Origin: Lepisosteus oculatus | Lineage: Eukaryota > Chordata > Actinopteri > Semionotiformes > Lepisosteidae | DNA length: 64,000 nt | NCBI RefSeq assembly: GCF_040954835.1 | Contig: NW_027168309.1 | Location: 1 to 64,000 of the forward strand | Reading direction: 5' to 3' | In this document: in pieces, positions 1 to 7,701 of the stretch | Numbering within the stretch: the first letter of the stretch is position 1 | Layout: the number at the start of each line of letters is the position of its first letter | Made by a program: the position numbers and the translations under genes | The notes under the pieces: model-generated | What the model was told of the DNA's origin: nothing | What the model saw: only the letters and a program-made list of their open reading frames with translations | The model's database searches: none

Positions 1-1338
1 TCCCATGGAGAAAAACAACGGCTGTGCGTCTCTGTCGGCATGATTCAGTTTAATGCAAGTATTCATTCTCCTCCTGGAAAATACAGCTTGCGAAAGATGA
101 AATACAATTCTTGGCTTTTCTGGGTGAGTGCAGAAGAAATCCTGCCGGCTGGCAGAAGAATTCCAGCCTTTTTTACTCTTTAACCAGAAACTTGCGAATG
201 ATACAAAGCAAGCGGGGTGCGTTTCTGTGCAGCTGTTAACTGAACAGCTGCTGCTTCAAGCCCACCCAGGGCTCATTCCGATTTCAACATCATGCCCCCT
301 GAAGGTAGACTGGATTTCTTTGCGAAGCATTCACCTTTTGGACGTTTCAGGAAAGGTGCGTGTCGATGCCAGACTTGAAAAGCTTTCCATACAAAGAAAC
401 AACATAGTGCTTTTGATTGATGGGAAACGGCAAGAGCGGTTTGAGCAGCTCCGGCCTCTCAACCGCTTTACAATGTGATCGGCACCTCGGTAGCCAGTTT
501 AGAAGGCTGAAAAGGATGCTGGAAGCACAGCGACGTTCTAAAACCAGCGCTTGAAAAGCATCTGCATACATAAAATGTCCATTTCCCCAAAGCTGAATCT
601 GCATCTTCAGAAGATTGTCAGCTATACGTTTTCGTTCTTTGTTTCCTTTTTTTACGACAAGCTTTCGAGAAATGAACTGTCTATTGTGATGAAGGCTGCA
701 TTAGAAATTGTGCATCTAGCTTAGTTCAATGAAATCGGGAGGTGCACCTGTCTCAAGCGGATGGCTCTTTGCAGGCACACTACGGAAACCTGCGGGCGCA
801 AGTTGGGAGAAGTGACTCTTGCAGAGTGTTGAGCTTCGAGAAGAGGGCTCCGCTCAGGAAGATATTTCCACATGTTGAAGAGTCGCTTTTCGCCCTTTCT
901 TTCCCACATTTTTCCAGTGCGGTTATTGATCGCGTTCAAAATGTTTTCCCAACGTACGTGTTACCTGCAAAATCACAGTGAAACTGTTATGCCCAAAAGA
1001 TTCCTAATAGTTATTGTATTAGAATAGCTCTCCAATTTCTTAGCCTTCGTACACGCAATGTTTAAGGAAACGCTAGAGTAAATGAAACTGTAAATAGACA
1101 GGAGCTCTTCTTAGTTTTCATACAAGTTATGATGGCTGCAGCTCCTATCTGCGTCCCGGTGACCGGAGCCAAGGGATTATCTGCGGAACCCTTGATTTAT
1201 CTCTCGGGCAAGGAGCTAGATACGCCCTTTTCATCTCGGTTTGATCACACCTGTGCATTAAAACGCAGTGCTCGGTACCATCGAGGTGTAAGAGGTTCAA
1301 GGATGAGCGGGAAACTTTGTTAATAAGGAGACGGGCAC
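1..1338. other. Long spacer of the unit, no gene seen
   Basis: 1.3 kb before tRNA-Lys. Together with 3583-4119 of the preceding unit it makes a 1.87-kb gene-free stretch between tRNA-Ser and the next tRNA-Lys, repeated in every unit. It holds a degenerate short duplication at its start and a 9-bp hairpin at 229-251. Its open frames are at most 116 codons, overlap on both strands and show no family resemblance. I found no snRNA, 5S rRNA or box C/D snoRNA signature. Confidence 0.8.
229..251. repeat. Perfect 9-bp hairpin
   Basis: GCAGCTGTT and AACAGCTGC around a 5-base loop. Present in every unit except 13, where the 480-bp deletion removes it. Confidence 0.7.
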
Positions 1339-1411
1339 CGCCCAACGTGGGGCTCGAACCCACGACCCTGAGATTAAGAGTCTCATGCTCTACCGACTGA
1401 GCTAGCCGGGC
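1339..1411 (-). tRNA. tRNA-Lys-CTT: tRNA-Lys(CTT), unit 1
   Basis: Elongator tRNA that decodes AAG. The minus strand folds into a complete 73-nt cloverleaf with discriminator G at 1339. The 7-bp acceptor (GCCCGGC with GTTGGGC) is paired with one G-U. Anticodon stem TGAGA/TCTCA encloses CTCTTAA, and the anticodon is 1376-1378. The intragenic Pol III A box (1393-1404) and B box (1350-1360, GGTTCGAGCCC) are intact. No intron, and no encoded CCA. The mature sequence is, as I recall it, the standard vertebrate tRNA-Lys(CTT). The 3' flank has no T4 run until about 76 nt downstream (1260-1263), so termination is either noncanonical or distant. It stands alone, 821 bp from tRNA-iMet. Confidence 0.98.
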
Positions 1412-2232
1412 GCCGGTGGAGCTGGTGGTTAACTTGTCCCTGTTGACGGCAATTTGACAAGGTATACTTCCTGGCTTTTCATCATGTGCTGACCGGATTC
1501 GAGAGTAGCACACCCTGTTCTTTGTTGATTACTGTACCTCCAGCAGCGCAAATGTCAGTAATCATTGAAATGTACGACCTACAATCTCCTCAGCATGCCC
1601 GCGTGGACTCCTCAGTGATCATCCTTCTACGTTCTGCTGTAGTTTTCATGCAAGTGAAAACCGTGCTCCAAATAACAGCGGCACAGTTGTATCCTGCGGT
1701 AAGCATTCTTCTAATTCCATCGTTTTGCTCCAGGTAAAAGGTAGCGCATCATAGTGTTGATATTCCAAGGTTTCAGAGTCCGTATTGGATGGCTTGGATG
1801 CAGACATCGCTCAGAGCTCCCAGTATGATTTTCCCGAGTTCAGTTTTGCAGTGTTTTAGTGCTTTACTACTTCCAGTGGGCCTTTGAATGCTCTGCTAAG
1901 TAGAGACGTGACATAATTACTAATGCGACCGAGTGTGCTGGCTGTTCCTGGTTCGTAATGATTAACGCGAGAAATCAATATAAACATAACTGCTTCGATT
2001 TCGAGGTTCAGTTGAAGCTTTCAAAGAAACTATCAAAGACCTCAGAACAACCGAAGACACATTTGGTCATCTCCGTATTGGTGAAGATTAAAGAGTCCCG
2101 CAAGTGTCAAGCTTGCACAAACACACACGAGAGAGAAACTCAGGACAGAATTTAAAGAAAGGGAGATGCAGACTATTTGAAGGCACTTTGCTAACCCAAT
2201 GGCATGCTTATGAATCGTGCATAGGACACACG
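1412..2232. other. Spacer between tRNA-Lys and tRNA-iMet, no gene seen
   Basis: 821 bp, present in every unit. It holds the 5' flank of tRNA-Lys, with a TATAC-like motif on minus about 50 bp upstream of the gene, and the 3' flank of tRNA-iMet. Splice-site-like sequences at 1699-1735 enclose only about 36 bp, too short for a vertebrate intron. Confidence 0.75.
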
Positions 2233-2304
2233 TAGCAGAGGATGGTTTCGATCCATCGACCTCTGGGTTATGGGCCCAGCACGCTTCCGCTGCGCCACTC
2301 TGCT
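2233..2304 (-). tRNA. tRNA-iMet-CAT: Initiator tRNA-Met(CAT), unit 1
   Basis: Starts translation. 72 nt on minus, discriminator A at 2233, anticodon CAT at 2270-2272. Initiator hallmarks are visible: A1-T72 acceptor end (AGCAGAG/CTCTGCT), three G-C pairs at the base of the anticodon stem (GGG/CCC), and A54/A60 in the T loop, written as ATCGAAA in place of TTC. The A box is at 2287-2297 and the B box (GGATCGAAACC) at 2244-2254. It matches the standard vertebrate initiator tRNA from memory. The 3' flank has no T4 run on the transcribed strand for 494 nt (next at 1736-1739), which is striking. It is divergent from tRNA-Leu, with 279 bp between. Confidence 0.98.
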
Positions 2305-2389
2305 GACGGCCTCTCTGCGTGTGGCGCACAACTGCTCTTTTTATTTCCTACATAAGTGATGAAAGAGTTGAAAGTTTCAACGACAAACG

Positions 2390-2460
2390 CAGACGTCACT
2401 TTGAGCGCTTGGTGTTGTAGCACAAATCATCACATGCTGCTCTACACTGGATTATAAAAG
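2390..2460 (+). promoter_or_regulatory. CRE-like site plus TATA box between tRNA-iMet and tRNA-Leu
   Basis: AGACGTCA, seven of eight bases of a CRE palindrome, lies near 2391-2398, and TATAAAAG lies at 2453-2460 on plus. The TATA box is 124 bp upstream of tRNA-Leu, too far for the usual -30 position of a Pol III TATA element, and a T4 lies between them. Either motif could be chance. Both are kept in all 16 units. Confidence 0.3.
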
Positions 2461-2583
2461 CCGACACATTTTCCAAACATTTTAATGCTGGAGTCACACT
2501 GTAGTATTAATAACAGTGCGATACTCGAGGAGCGTAGTGGGATCGCGGTGGCTCATCAGACCGCCCCGGGACAGGGGGCCCGC

Positions 2584-2666
2584 GTCAGGATGGCCGAGCG
2601 GTCTAAGGCGCTGCGTTCAGGTCGCAGTCTCCCCTGGAGGCGTGGGTTCGAATCCCACTCCTGACA
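2584..2666 (+). tRNA. tRNA-Leu-CAG: tRNA-Leu(CAG), unit 1
   Basis: Type II tRNA of 83 nt that decodes CUG. Acceptor GTCAGGA/TCCTGAC is perfect, with discriminator A at 2666. Anticodon CAG is at 2618-2620 in loop TTCAGGT. The long variable arm (CTCC/GGAG) is paired. The A box (2591-2601, TGGCCGAGCGG) and B box (2645-2655, GGTTCGAATCC) are perfect. It matches the standard vertebrate tRNA-Leu(CAG) from memory. The only plus-strand gene of the unit. The first T run downstream is T5 at 2811-2815, 145 nt away. Confidence 0.98.
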
Positions 2667-3017
2667 AAAAGCTTGCTCAGTGCCGTCTCCAGTCGGGTGC
2701 AAATGGGTGAAGCAGCCTGACGCAGGGAACGTGCGCCGATAGGCGTAGGTGTATCCCCTGCCTCTTCCGATTTAGCTCGTGCTCCATAGGATGGAAGCGG
2801 ATGCTCTGGCTTTTTGACTCGAATATAACCTGATCACAACAGAAGGCCGTGCAGCCCAGTGCTGGTTTAAGAATGCCTCGTGTCTTCAGGCCCCTATTCC
2901 TTCAGGTTACCCCTTTGGAATAGTCGTCCGAAAAAGACAGGAAAGGAAAAGCATGTAAGCTCCCACACACTGCGTTAGCATTAGCGGTTGGAATCTGATG
3001 GGAGAAAAGCAACCTGG
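2667..3017. other. Spacer between tRNA-Leu and tRNA-Asp, no gene seen
   Basis: 351 bp. The first T run downstream of tRNA-Leu on plus is T5 at 2811-2815. On minus, a T4 lies at 3005-3008, just beyond the tRNA-Asp 3' end. Confidence 0.75.
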
Positions 3018-3089
3018 CTCGCCGTCAAGCAATCCATCCCTGGTCTCCCACGTGACAGGCGGGGATACGCACCACTATACTAACGAGGA
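3018..3089 (-). pseudogene. tRNA-Asp(GTC) pseudogene, unit 1
   Basis: 72 nt on minus whose 5' two thirds follow vertebrate tRNA-Asp: TCCTCGT acceptor, A box TAGTATAGTGG and anticodon loop CTGTCAC (GTC at 3054-3056). The 3' third has decayed. The B box reads GGATGGATTGC in place of GGTTCGATTCC, the T stem has a G-G mismatch and a wobble, and acceptor pair 3-70 is C-C. Without a B box, TFIIIC binding should be poor. Its 3' flank does have a canonical Pol III terminator, T4 at 3005-3008, 10 nt downstream, the only locus in the unit with one so close. Confidence 0.85.
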
Positions 3090-3500
3090 GCGCTTGCTTG
3101 GCGCTTGAAGACACTTCCTCTTGCGGCTACTACTGTTTCCGGTTTCGTCTTTTCTTTTCATTCCTCCCAGAGGAGCGCATGAAAACGTTTCCATCTGCGC
3201 CATCCTCACCCCTCCAATGCTATGGTCCCTGCTCCTCCTGGTGCACTGCAAACACTCATTCAGCCGGTTCTTTCAGTTTGAATAATTAGGTCTTCAAAGG
3301 CTGGAAGTAGGGCGCAAAAGACATGCCAATGCCAAAAGCGTGGCTGTGTGCTTCCAGCTGTGAAATGTCACTGGTGGATGTTGAAGACATTACTTCCAAG
3401 GCAGCAGGTCCAAGCGATTTAGCGTTTGTACAAGAAGCAGGAAGAGAGAAACGGCACTCCGCCTTTTTCTGGGCAGGCCGAAGCGACAGGAGAAGGGCGC
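3090..3500. other. Spacer between tRNA-Asp and tRNA-Ser, no gene seen
   Basis: 411 bp, without recognisable RNA or protein features. Units 11 and 12 lack two A's here. Confidence 0.75.
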
Positions 3501-3582
3501 CGTAGTGGGCAGGATTCGAGCCGACGCGGGGAGACCCCAATGGCTTTCTAGCCCATCGTCTTAACCGCTCGGCCACGACTAC
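3501..3582 (-). tRNA. tRNA-Ser-AGA: tRNA-Ser(AGA), degenerate, unit 1
   Basis: Type II tRNA-like gene of 82 nt, minus strand, anticodon AGA at 3547-3549 in loop CTAGAAA. The A box TGGCCGAGCGG and variable arm (GGGGTCTCCCC) are good. It has mismatches in three stems: C-C at acceptor 6-67, G-G at anticodon stem 31-39, and C-T in the T stem. T54 is C, so the B box reads GGCTCGAATCC. Units 1 and 3-6 add a C-A mismatch in the D stem. It may be a pseudogene, or transcribed but poorly processed. No T4 within 164 nt downstream on minus. The 5' flank begins 9 bp from the CCG/CGG inverted repeat. Confidence 0.85.
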
Positions 3583-3590
3583 AGGGAGCG

Positions 3591-3641
3591 CCGCCGCCGC
3601 CGGCTTGCGATCATTTAACACGGAGGGCGAGGCGGCGGCGG
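3591..3641. repeat. CCG/CGG inverted repeat upstream of tRNA-Ser
   Basis: Bases 3591-3601 (CCG triplets) are a perfect 11-bp reverse complement of 3631-3641 (CGG triplets), with 29 bp between. It starts 9 bp upstream of the tRNA-Ser 5' end. Units 2, 7, 8, 9 and 10 have one mismatch in the right arm (G to A at offset 3634). Units 1, 3-6 and 11-15 are perfect. Confidence 0.85.
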
Positions 3642-3708
3642 TAACCTTTTTCAATGTCGCTCTCCGCTTCCCCCCAAAAAAAAGCCAAATGACATGCTAG
3701 CACTCGGA

Positions 3709-3732
3709 CACCCTTCAGAAGACTGAAGGGTG
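3709..3732. repeat. Perfect 10-bp hairpin
   Basis: CACCCTTCAG, a 4-base loop AAGA, then CTGAAGGGTG. It is unchanged in all 15 units that reach this offset. No T run follows on plus, so it is not a bacterial-type terminator, and it does not match the histone 3' stem-loop. Function unknown. Confidence 0.85.
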
Positions 3733-3986
3733 GCTTAAAGCTGGAAGGATTAGGTCTCCCCGTTCCGACGCGACAATCGAACTTCCTTAGGCAGAGAGAA
3801 AGCAACATCGAGGAGCGTCAACAAGACTTTAGAAGCTGCGCCACACGCCACTTTCAGTCGCAGTCACAGCAGTTTTAAAGGCAGGAATCGCCTTTGCGAA
3901 CGCCATGAGAAACAGAACGCAAGCTCAGGTCCTGCGGTTTAACAAACAGCCACGGCTTTCATGCGACTGGACATTTCTTTTCTGGA

Positions 3987-4354
3987 GCGAATTCACTTTC
4001 AACTTCAAGAAATTCACACAACTTGCGAAATACGAAATACAAATCTGGCTCATCGCTGCACAAGAAATACCGCCGGCTGGCAAGAAAATGACAACGGTGT
4101 TTTTCCTTAACGAAAAACTTCCCATGGAGAAAAACAACGGCTGTGCGTCTCTGTCGGCATGATTCAGTTTAATGCAAGTATTCATTCTCCTCCTGGAAAA
4201 TACAGCTTGCGAAAGATGAAATACAATTCTTGGCTTTTCTGGGTGAGTGCAGAAGAAATCCTGCCGGCTGGCAGAAGAATTCCAGCCTTTTTTACTCTTT
4301 AACCAGAAACTTGCGAATGATACAAAGCAAGCGGGGTGCGTTTCTGTGCAGCTG
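3987..4354. repeat. Diverged internal direct duplication across the unit junction
   Basis: Segment about 3987-4159 aligns by eye with about 4174-4354. Shared landmarks are CTTGCGAAA (4022 and 4207) followed by GAAATACAA, and GCCGGCTGGCA in the same order, about 185 bp apart. A weaker third match may begin near offset 322. Recurs at every unit junction; in unit 13 its second member is cut by the deletion. Confidence 0.5.
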
Positions 4355-5457
4355 TTAACTGAACAGCTGCTGCTTCAAGCCCACCCAGGGCTCATTCCGA
4401 TTTCAACATCATGCCCCCTGAAGGTAGACTGGATTTCTTTGCGAAGCATTCACCTTTTGGACGTTTCAGGAAAGGTGCGTGTCGATGCCAGACTTGAAAA
4501 GCTTTCCATACAAAGAAACAACATAGTGCTTTTGATTGATGGGAAACGGCAAGAGCGGTTTGAGCAGCTCCGGCCTCTCAACCGCTTTACAATGTGATCG
4601 GCACCTCGGTAGCCAGTTTAGAAGGCTGAAAAGGATGCTGGAAGCACAGCGACGTTCTAAAACCAGCGCTTGAAAAGCATCTGCATACATAAAATGTCCA
4701 TTTCCCCAAAGCTGAATCTGCATCTTCAGAAGATTGTCAGCTATACGTTTTCGTTCTTTGTTTCCTTTTTTTACGACAAGCTTTCGAGAAATGAACTGTC
4801 TATTGTGATGAAGGCTGCATTAGAAATTGTGCATCTAGCTTAGTTCAATGAAATCGGGAGGTGCACCTGTCTCAAGCGGATGGCTCTTTGCAGGCACACT
4901 ACGGAAACCTGCGGGCGCAAGTTGGGAGAAGTGACTCTTGCAGAGTGTTGAGCTTCGAGAAGAGGGCTCCGCTCAGGAAGATATTTCCACATGTTGAAGA
5001 GTCGCTTTTCGCCCTTTCTTTCCCACATTTTTCCAGTGCGGTTATTGATCGCGTTCAAAATGTTTTCCCAACGTACGTGTTACCTGCAAAATCACAGTGA
5101 AACTGTTATGCCCAAAAGATTCCTAATAGTTATTGTATTAGAATAGCTCTCCAATTTCTTAGCCTTCGTACACGCAATGTTTAAGGAAACGCTAGAGTAA
5201 ATGAAACTGTAAATAGACAGGAGCTCTTCTTAGTTTTCATACAAGTTATGATGGCTGCAGCTCCTATCTGCGTCCCGGTGACCGGAGCCAAGGGATTATC
5301 TGCGGAACCCTTGATTTATCTCTCGGGCAAGGAGCTAGATACGCCCTTTTCATCTCGGTTTGATCACACCTGTGCATTAAAACGCAGTGCTCGGTACCAT
5401 CGAGGTGTAAGAGGTTCAAGGATGAGCGGGAAACTTTGTTAATAAGGAGACGGGCAC

Positions 5458-5530
5458 CGCCCAACGTGGGGCTCGAACCCACGACCCTGAGATTAAGAGT
5501 CTCATGCTCTACCGACTGAGCTAGCCGGGC
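5458..5530 (-). tRNA. tRNA-Lys-CTT: tRNA-Lys(CTT), unit 2
   Basis: Mature region identical to the unit 1 copy. Confidence 0.98.
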
Positions 5531-6351
5531 GCCGGTGGAGCTGGTGGTTAACTTGTCCCTGTTGACGGCAATTTGACAAGGTATACTTCCTGGCTTTTCA
5601 TCATGTGCTGACCGGATTCGAGAGTAGCACACCCTGTTCTTTGTTGATTACTGTACCTCCAGCAGCGCAAATGTCAGTAATCATTGAAATGTACGACCTA
5701 CAATCTCCTCAGCATGCCCGCGTGGACTCCTCAGTGATCATCCTTCTACGTTCTGCTGTAGTTTTCATGCAAGTGAAAACCGTGCTCCAAATAACAGCGG
5801 CACAGTTGTATCCTGCGGTAAGCATTCTTCTAATTCCATCGTTTTGCTCCAGGTAAAAGGTAGCGCATCATAGTGTTGATATTCCAAGGTTTCAGAGTCC
5901 GTATTGGATGGCTTGGATGCAGACATCGCTCAGAGCTCCCAGTATGATTTTCCCGAGTTCAGTTTTGCAGTGTTTTAGTGCTTTACTACTTCCAGTGGGC
6001 CTTTGAATGCTCTGCTAAGTAGAGACGTGACATAATTACTAATGCGACCGAGTGTGCTGGCTGTTCCTGGTTCGTAATGATTAACGCGAGAAATCAATAT
6101 AAACATAACTGCTTCGATTTCGAGGTTCAGTTGAAGCTTTCAAAGAAACTATCAAAGACCTCAGAACAACCGAAGACACATTTGGTCATCTCCGTATTGG
6201 TGAAGATTAAAGAGTCCCGCAAGTGTCAAGCTTGCACAAACACACACGAGAGAGAAACTCAGGACAGAATTTAAAGAAAGGGAGATGCAGACTATTTGAA
6301 GGCACTTTGCTAACCCAATGGCATGCTTATGAATCGTGCATAGGACACACG

Positions 6352-6423
6352 TAGCAGAGGATGGTTTCGATCCATCGACCTCTGGGTTATGGGCCCAGCA
6401 CGCTTCCGCTGCGCCACTCTGCT
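6352..6423 (-). tRNA. tRNA-iMet-CAT: Initiator tRNA-Met(CAT), unit 2
   Basis: Identical to the unit 1 copy. Confidence 0.98.
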
Positions 6424-6702
6424 GACGGCCTCTCTGCGTGTGGCGCACAACTGCTCTTTTTATTTCCTACATAAGTGATGAAAGAGTTGAAAGTTTCAAC
6501 GACAAACGCAGACGTCACTTTGAGCGCTTGGTGTTGTAGCACAAATCATCACATGCTGCTCTACACTGGATTATAAAAGCCGACACATTTTCCAAACATT
6601 TTAATGCTGGAGTCACACTGTAGTATTAATAACAGTGCGATACTCGAGGAGCGTAGTGGGATCGCGGTGGCTCATCAGACCGCCCCGGGACAGGGGGCCC
6701 GC

Positions 6703-6785
6703 GTCAGGATGGCCGAGCGGTCTAAGGCGCTGCGTTCAGGTCGCAGTCTCCCCTGGAGGCGTGGGTTCGAATCCCACTCCTGACA
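6703..6785 (+). tRNA. tRNA-Leu-CAG: tRNA-Leu(CAG), unit 2
   Basis: Identical to the unit 1 copy. Confidence 0.98.
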
Positions 6786-7136
6786 AAAAGCTTGCTCAGT
6801 GCCGTCTCCAGTCGGGTGCAAATGGGTGAAGCAGCCTGACGCAGGGAACGTGCGCCGATAGGCGTAGGTGTATCCCCTGCCTCTTCCGATTTAGCTCGTG
6901 CTCCATAGGATGGAAGCGGATGCTCTGGCTTTTTGACTCGAATATAACCTGATCACAACAGAAGGCCGTGCAGCCCAGTGCTGGTTTAAGAATGCCTCGT
7001 GTCTTCAGGCCCCTATTCCTTCAGGTTACCCCTTTGGAATAGTCGTCCGAAAAAGACAGGAAAGGAAAAGCATGTAAGCTCCCACACACTGCGTTAGCAT
7101 TAGCGGTTGGAATCTGATGGGAGAAAAGCAACCTGG

Positions 7137-7208
7137 CTCGCCGTCAAGCAATCCATCCCTGGTCTCCCACGTGACAGGCGGGGATACGCACCACTATACT
7201 AACGAGGA
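7137..7208 (-). pseudogene. tRNA-Asp(GTC) pseudogene, unit 2
   Basis: Same decayed T arm and acceptor mismatch as unit 1. Confidence 0.85.
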
Positions 7209-7619
7209 GCGCTTGCTTGGCGCTTGAAGACACTTCCTCTTGCGGCTACTACTGTTTCCGGTTTCGTCTTTTCTTTTCATTCCTCCCAGAGGAGCGCATG
7301 AAAACGTTTCCATCTGCGCCATCCTCACCCCTCCAATGCTATGGTCCCTGCTCCTCCTGGTGCACTGCAAACACTCATTCAGCCGGTTCTTTCAGTTTGA
7401 ATAATTAGGTCTTCAAAGGCTGGAAGTAGGGCGCAAAAGACATGCCAATGCCAAAAGCGTGGCTGTGTGCTTCCAGCTGTGAAATGTCACTGGTGGATGT
7501 TGAAGACATTACTTCCAAGGCAGCAGGTCCAAGCGATTTAGCGTTTGTACAAGAAGCAGGAAGAGAGAAACGGCACTCCGCCTTTTTCTTGGCAGGCCGA
7601 AGCGACAGGAGAAGGGCGC

Positions 7620-7701
7620 CGTAGTGGGCAGGATTCGAGCCGACGCGGGGAGACCCCAATGGCTTTCTAGCCCATCGCCTTAACCGCTCGGCCACGACTA
7701 C
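7620..7701 (-). tRNA. tRNA-Ser-AGA: tRNA-Ser(AGA), degenerate, unit 2
   Basis: Has the three-stem lesions of unit 1, but the D stem is restored (C at 7678 on plus gives GGC pairing with GCC). Confidence 0.85.

Larger units (their letters stand above)
1..4119. repeat. Repeat unit 1 (block A, reference copy)
   Basis: Used as the reference for all offsets. The tRNA-Ser D-stem carries the block A base (T at 3559 on plus). Confidence 0.98.
3583..4119. other. Spacer upstream of tRNA-Ser, structured but without a gene
   Basis: 537 bp holding the CCG/CGG inverted repeat (3591-3641), a C6A8 run near 3670 and a perfect 10-bp hairpin (3709-3732). From about 3987 it holds the first member of a diverged direct duplication. 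Confidence 0.75.

Noticed and set aside
128-478. Longest spacer open frames (up to 122 codons), repeated in each unit
   Set aside because: They overlap others on the opposite strand, have no recognisable domain, signal peptide or family, and are preserved only because the whole unit is. No sign of coding selection can be seen.
1486-1500. CTCGAATCC on minus, like a B box, near 1490
   Set aside because: No A box, acceptor stem or anticodon arm can be built upstream on that strand.
1145-1513. Minus frame with a LAQSVEHETLNLRVVGSSPT-type peptide
   Set aside because: This is the translation of tRNA-Lys read through as protein, a well-known false gene in databases.
1699-1735. Mini-intron (GTAAGC to TTTTGCTCCAG)
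   Set aside because: The enclosed stretch is only about 36 bp, too short for a vertebrate spliceosomal intron, and there are no coding exons around it.
2100-2120. Short palindrome around AAGCTT
   Set aside because: A 5-bp stem is expected by chance in a 4-kb unit and nothing around it supports a function.
2354-2364. Box C-like GTGATGAAAG, suggesting a C/D snoRNA
   Set aside because: No D box (CTGA) lies at a suitable distance and no terminal stem is seen. Box C-like matches on minus near 1478 and 2426 fail in the same way.
2516-2710. Plus frame across tRNA-Leu
   Set aside because: The central residues are the tRNA-Leu gene translated. Not a protein gene. The minus frames across tRNA-iMet (2042-2329) and tRNA-Ser (3286-3654) are the same kind of artefact.
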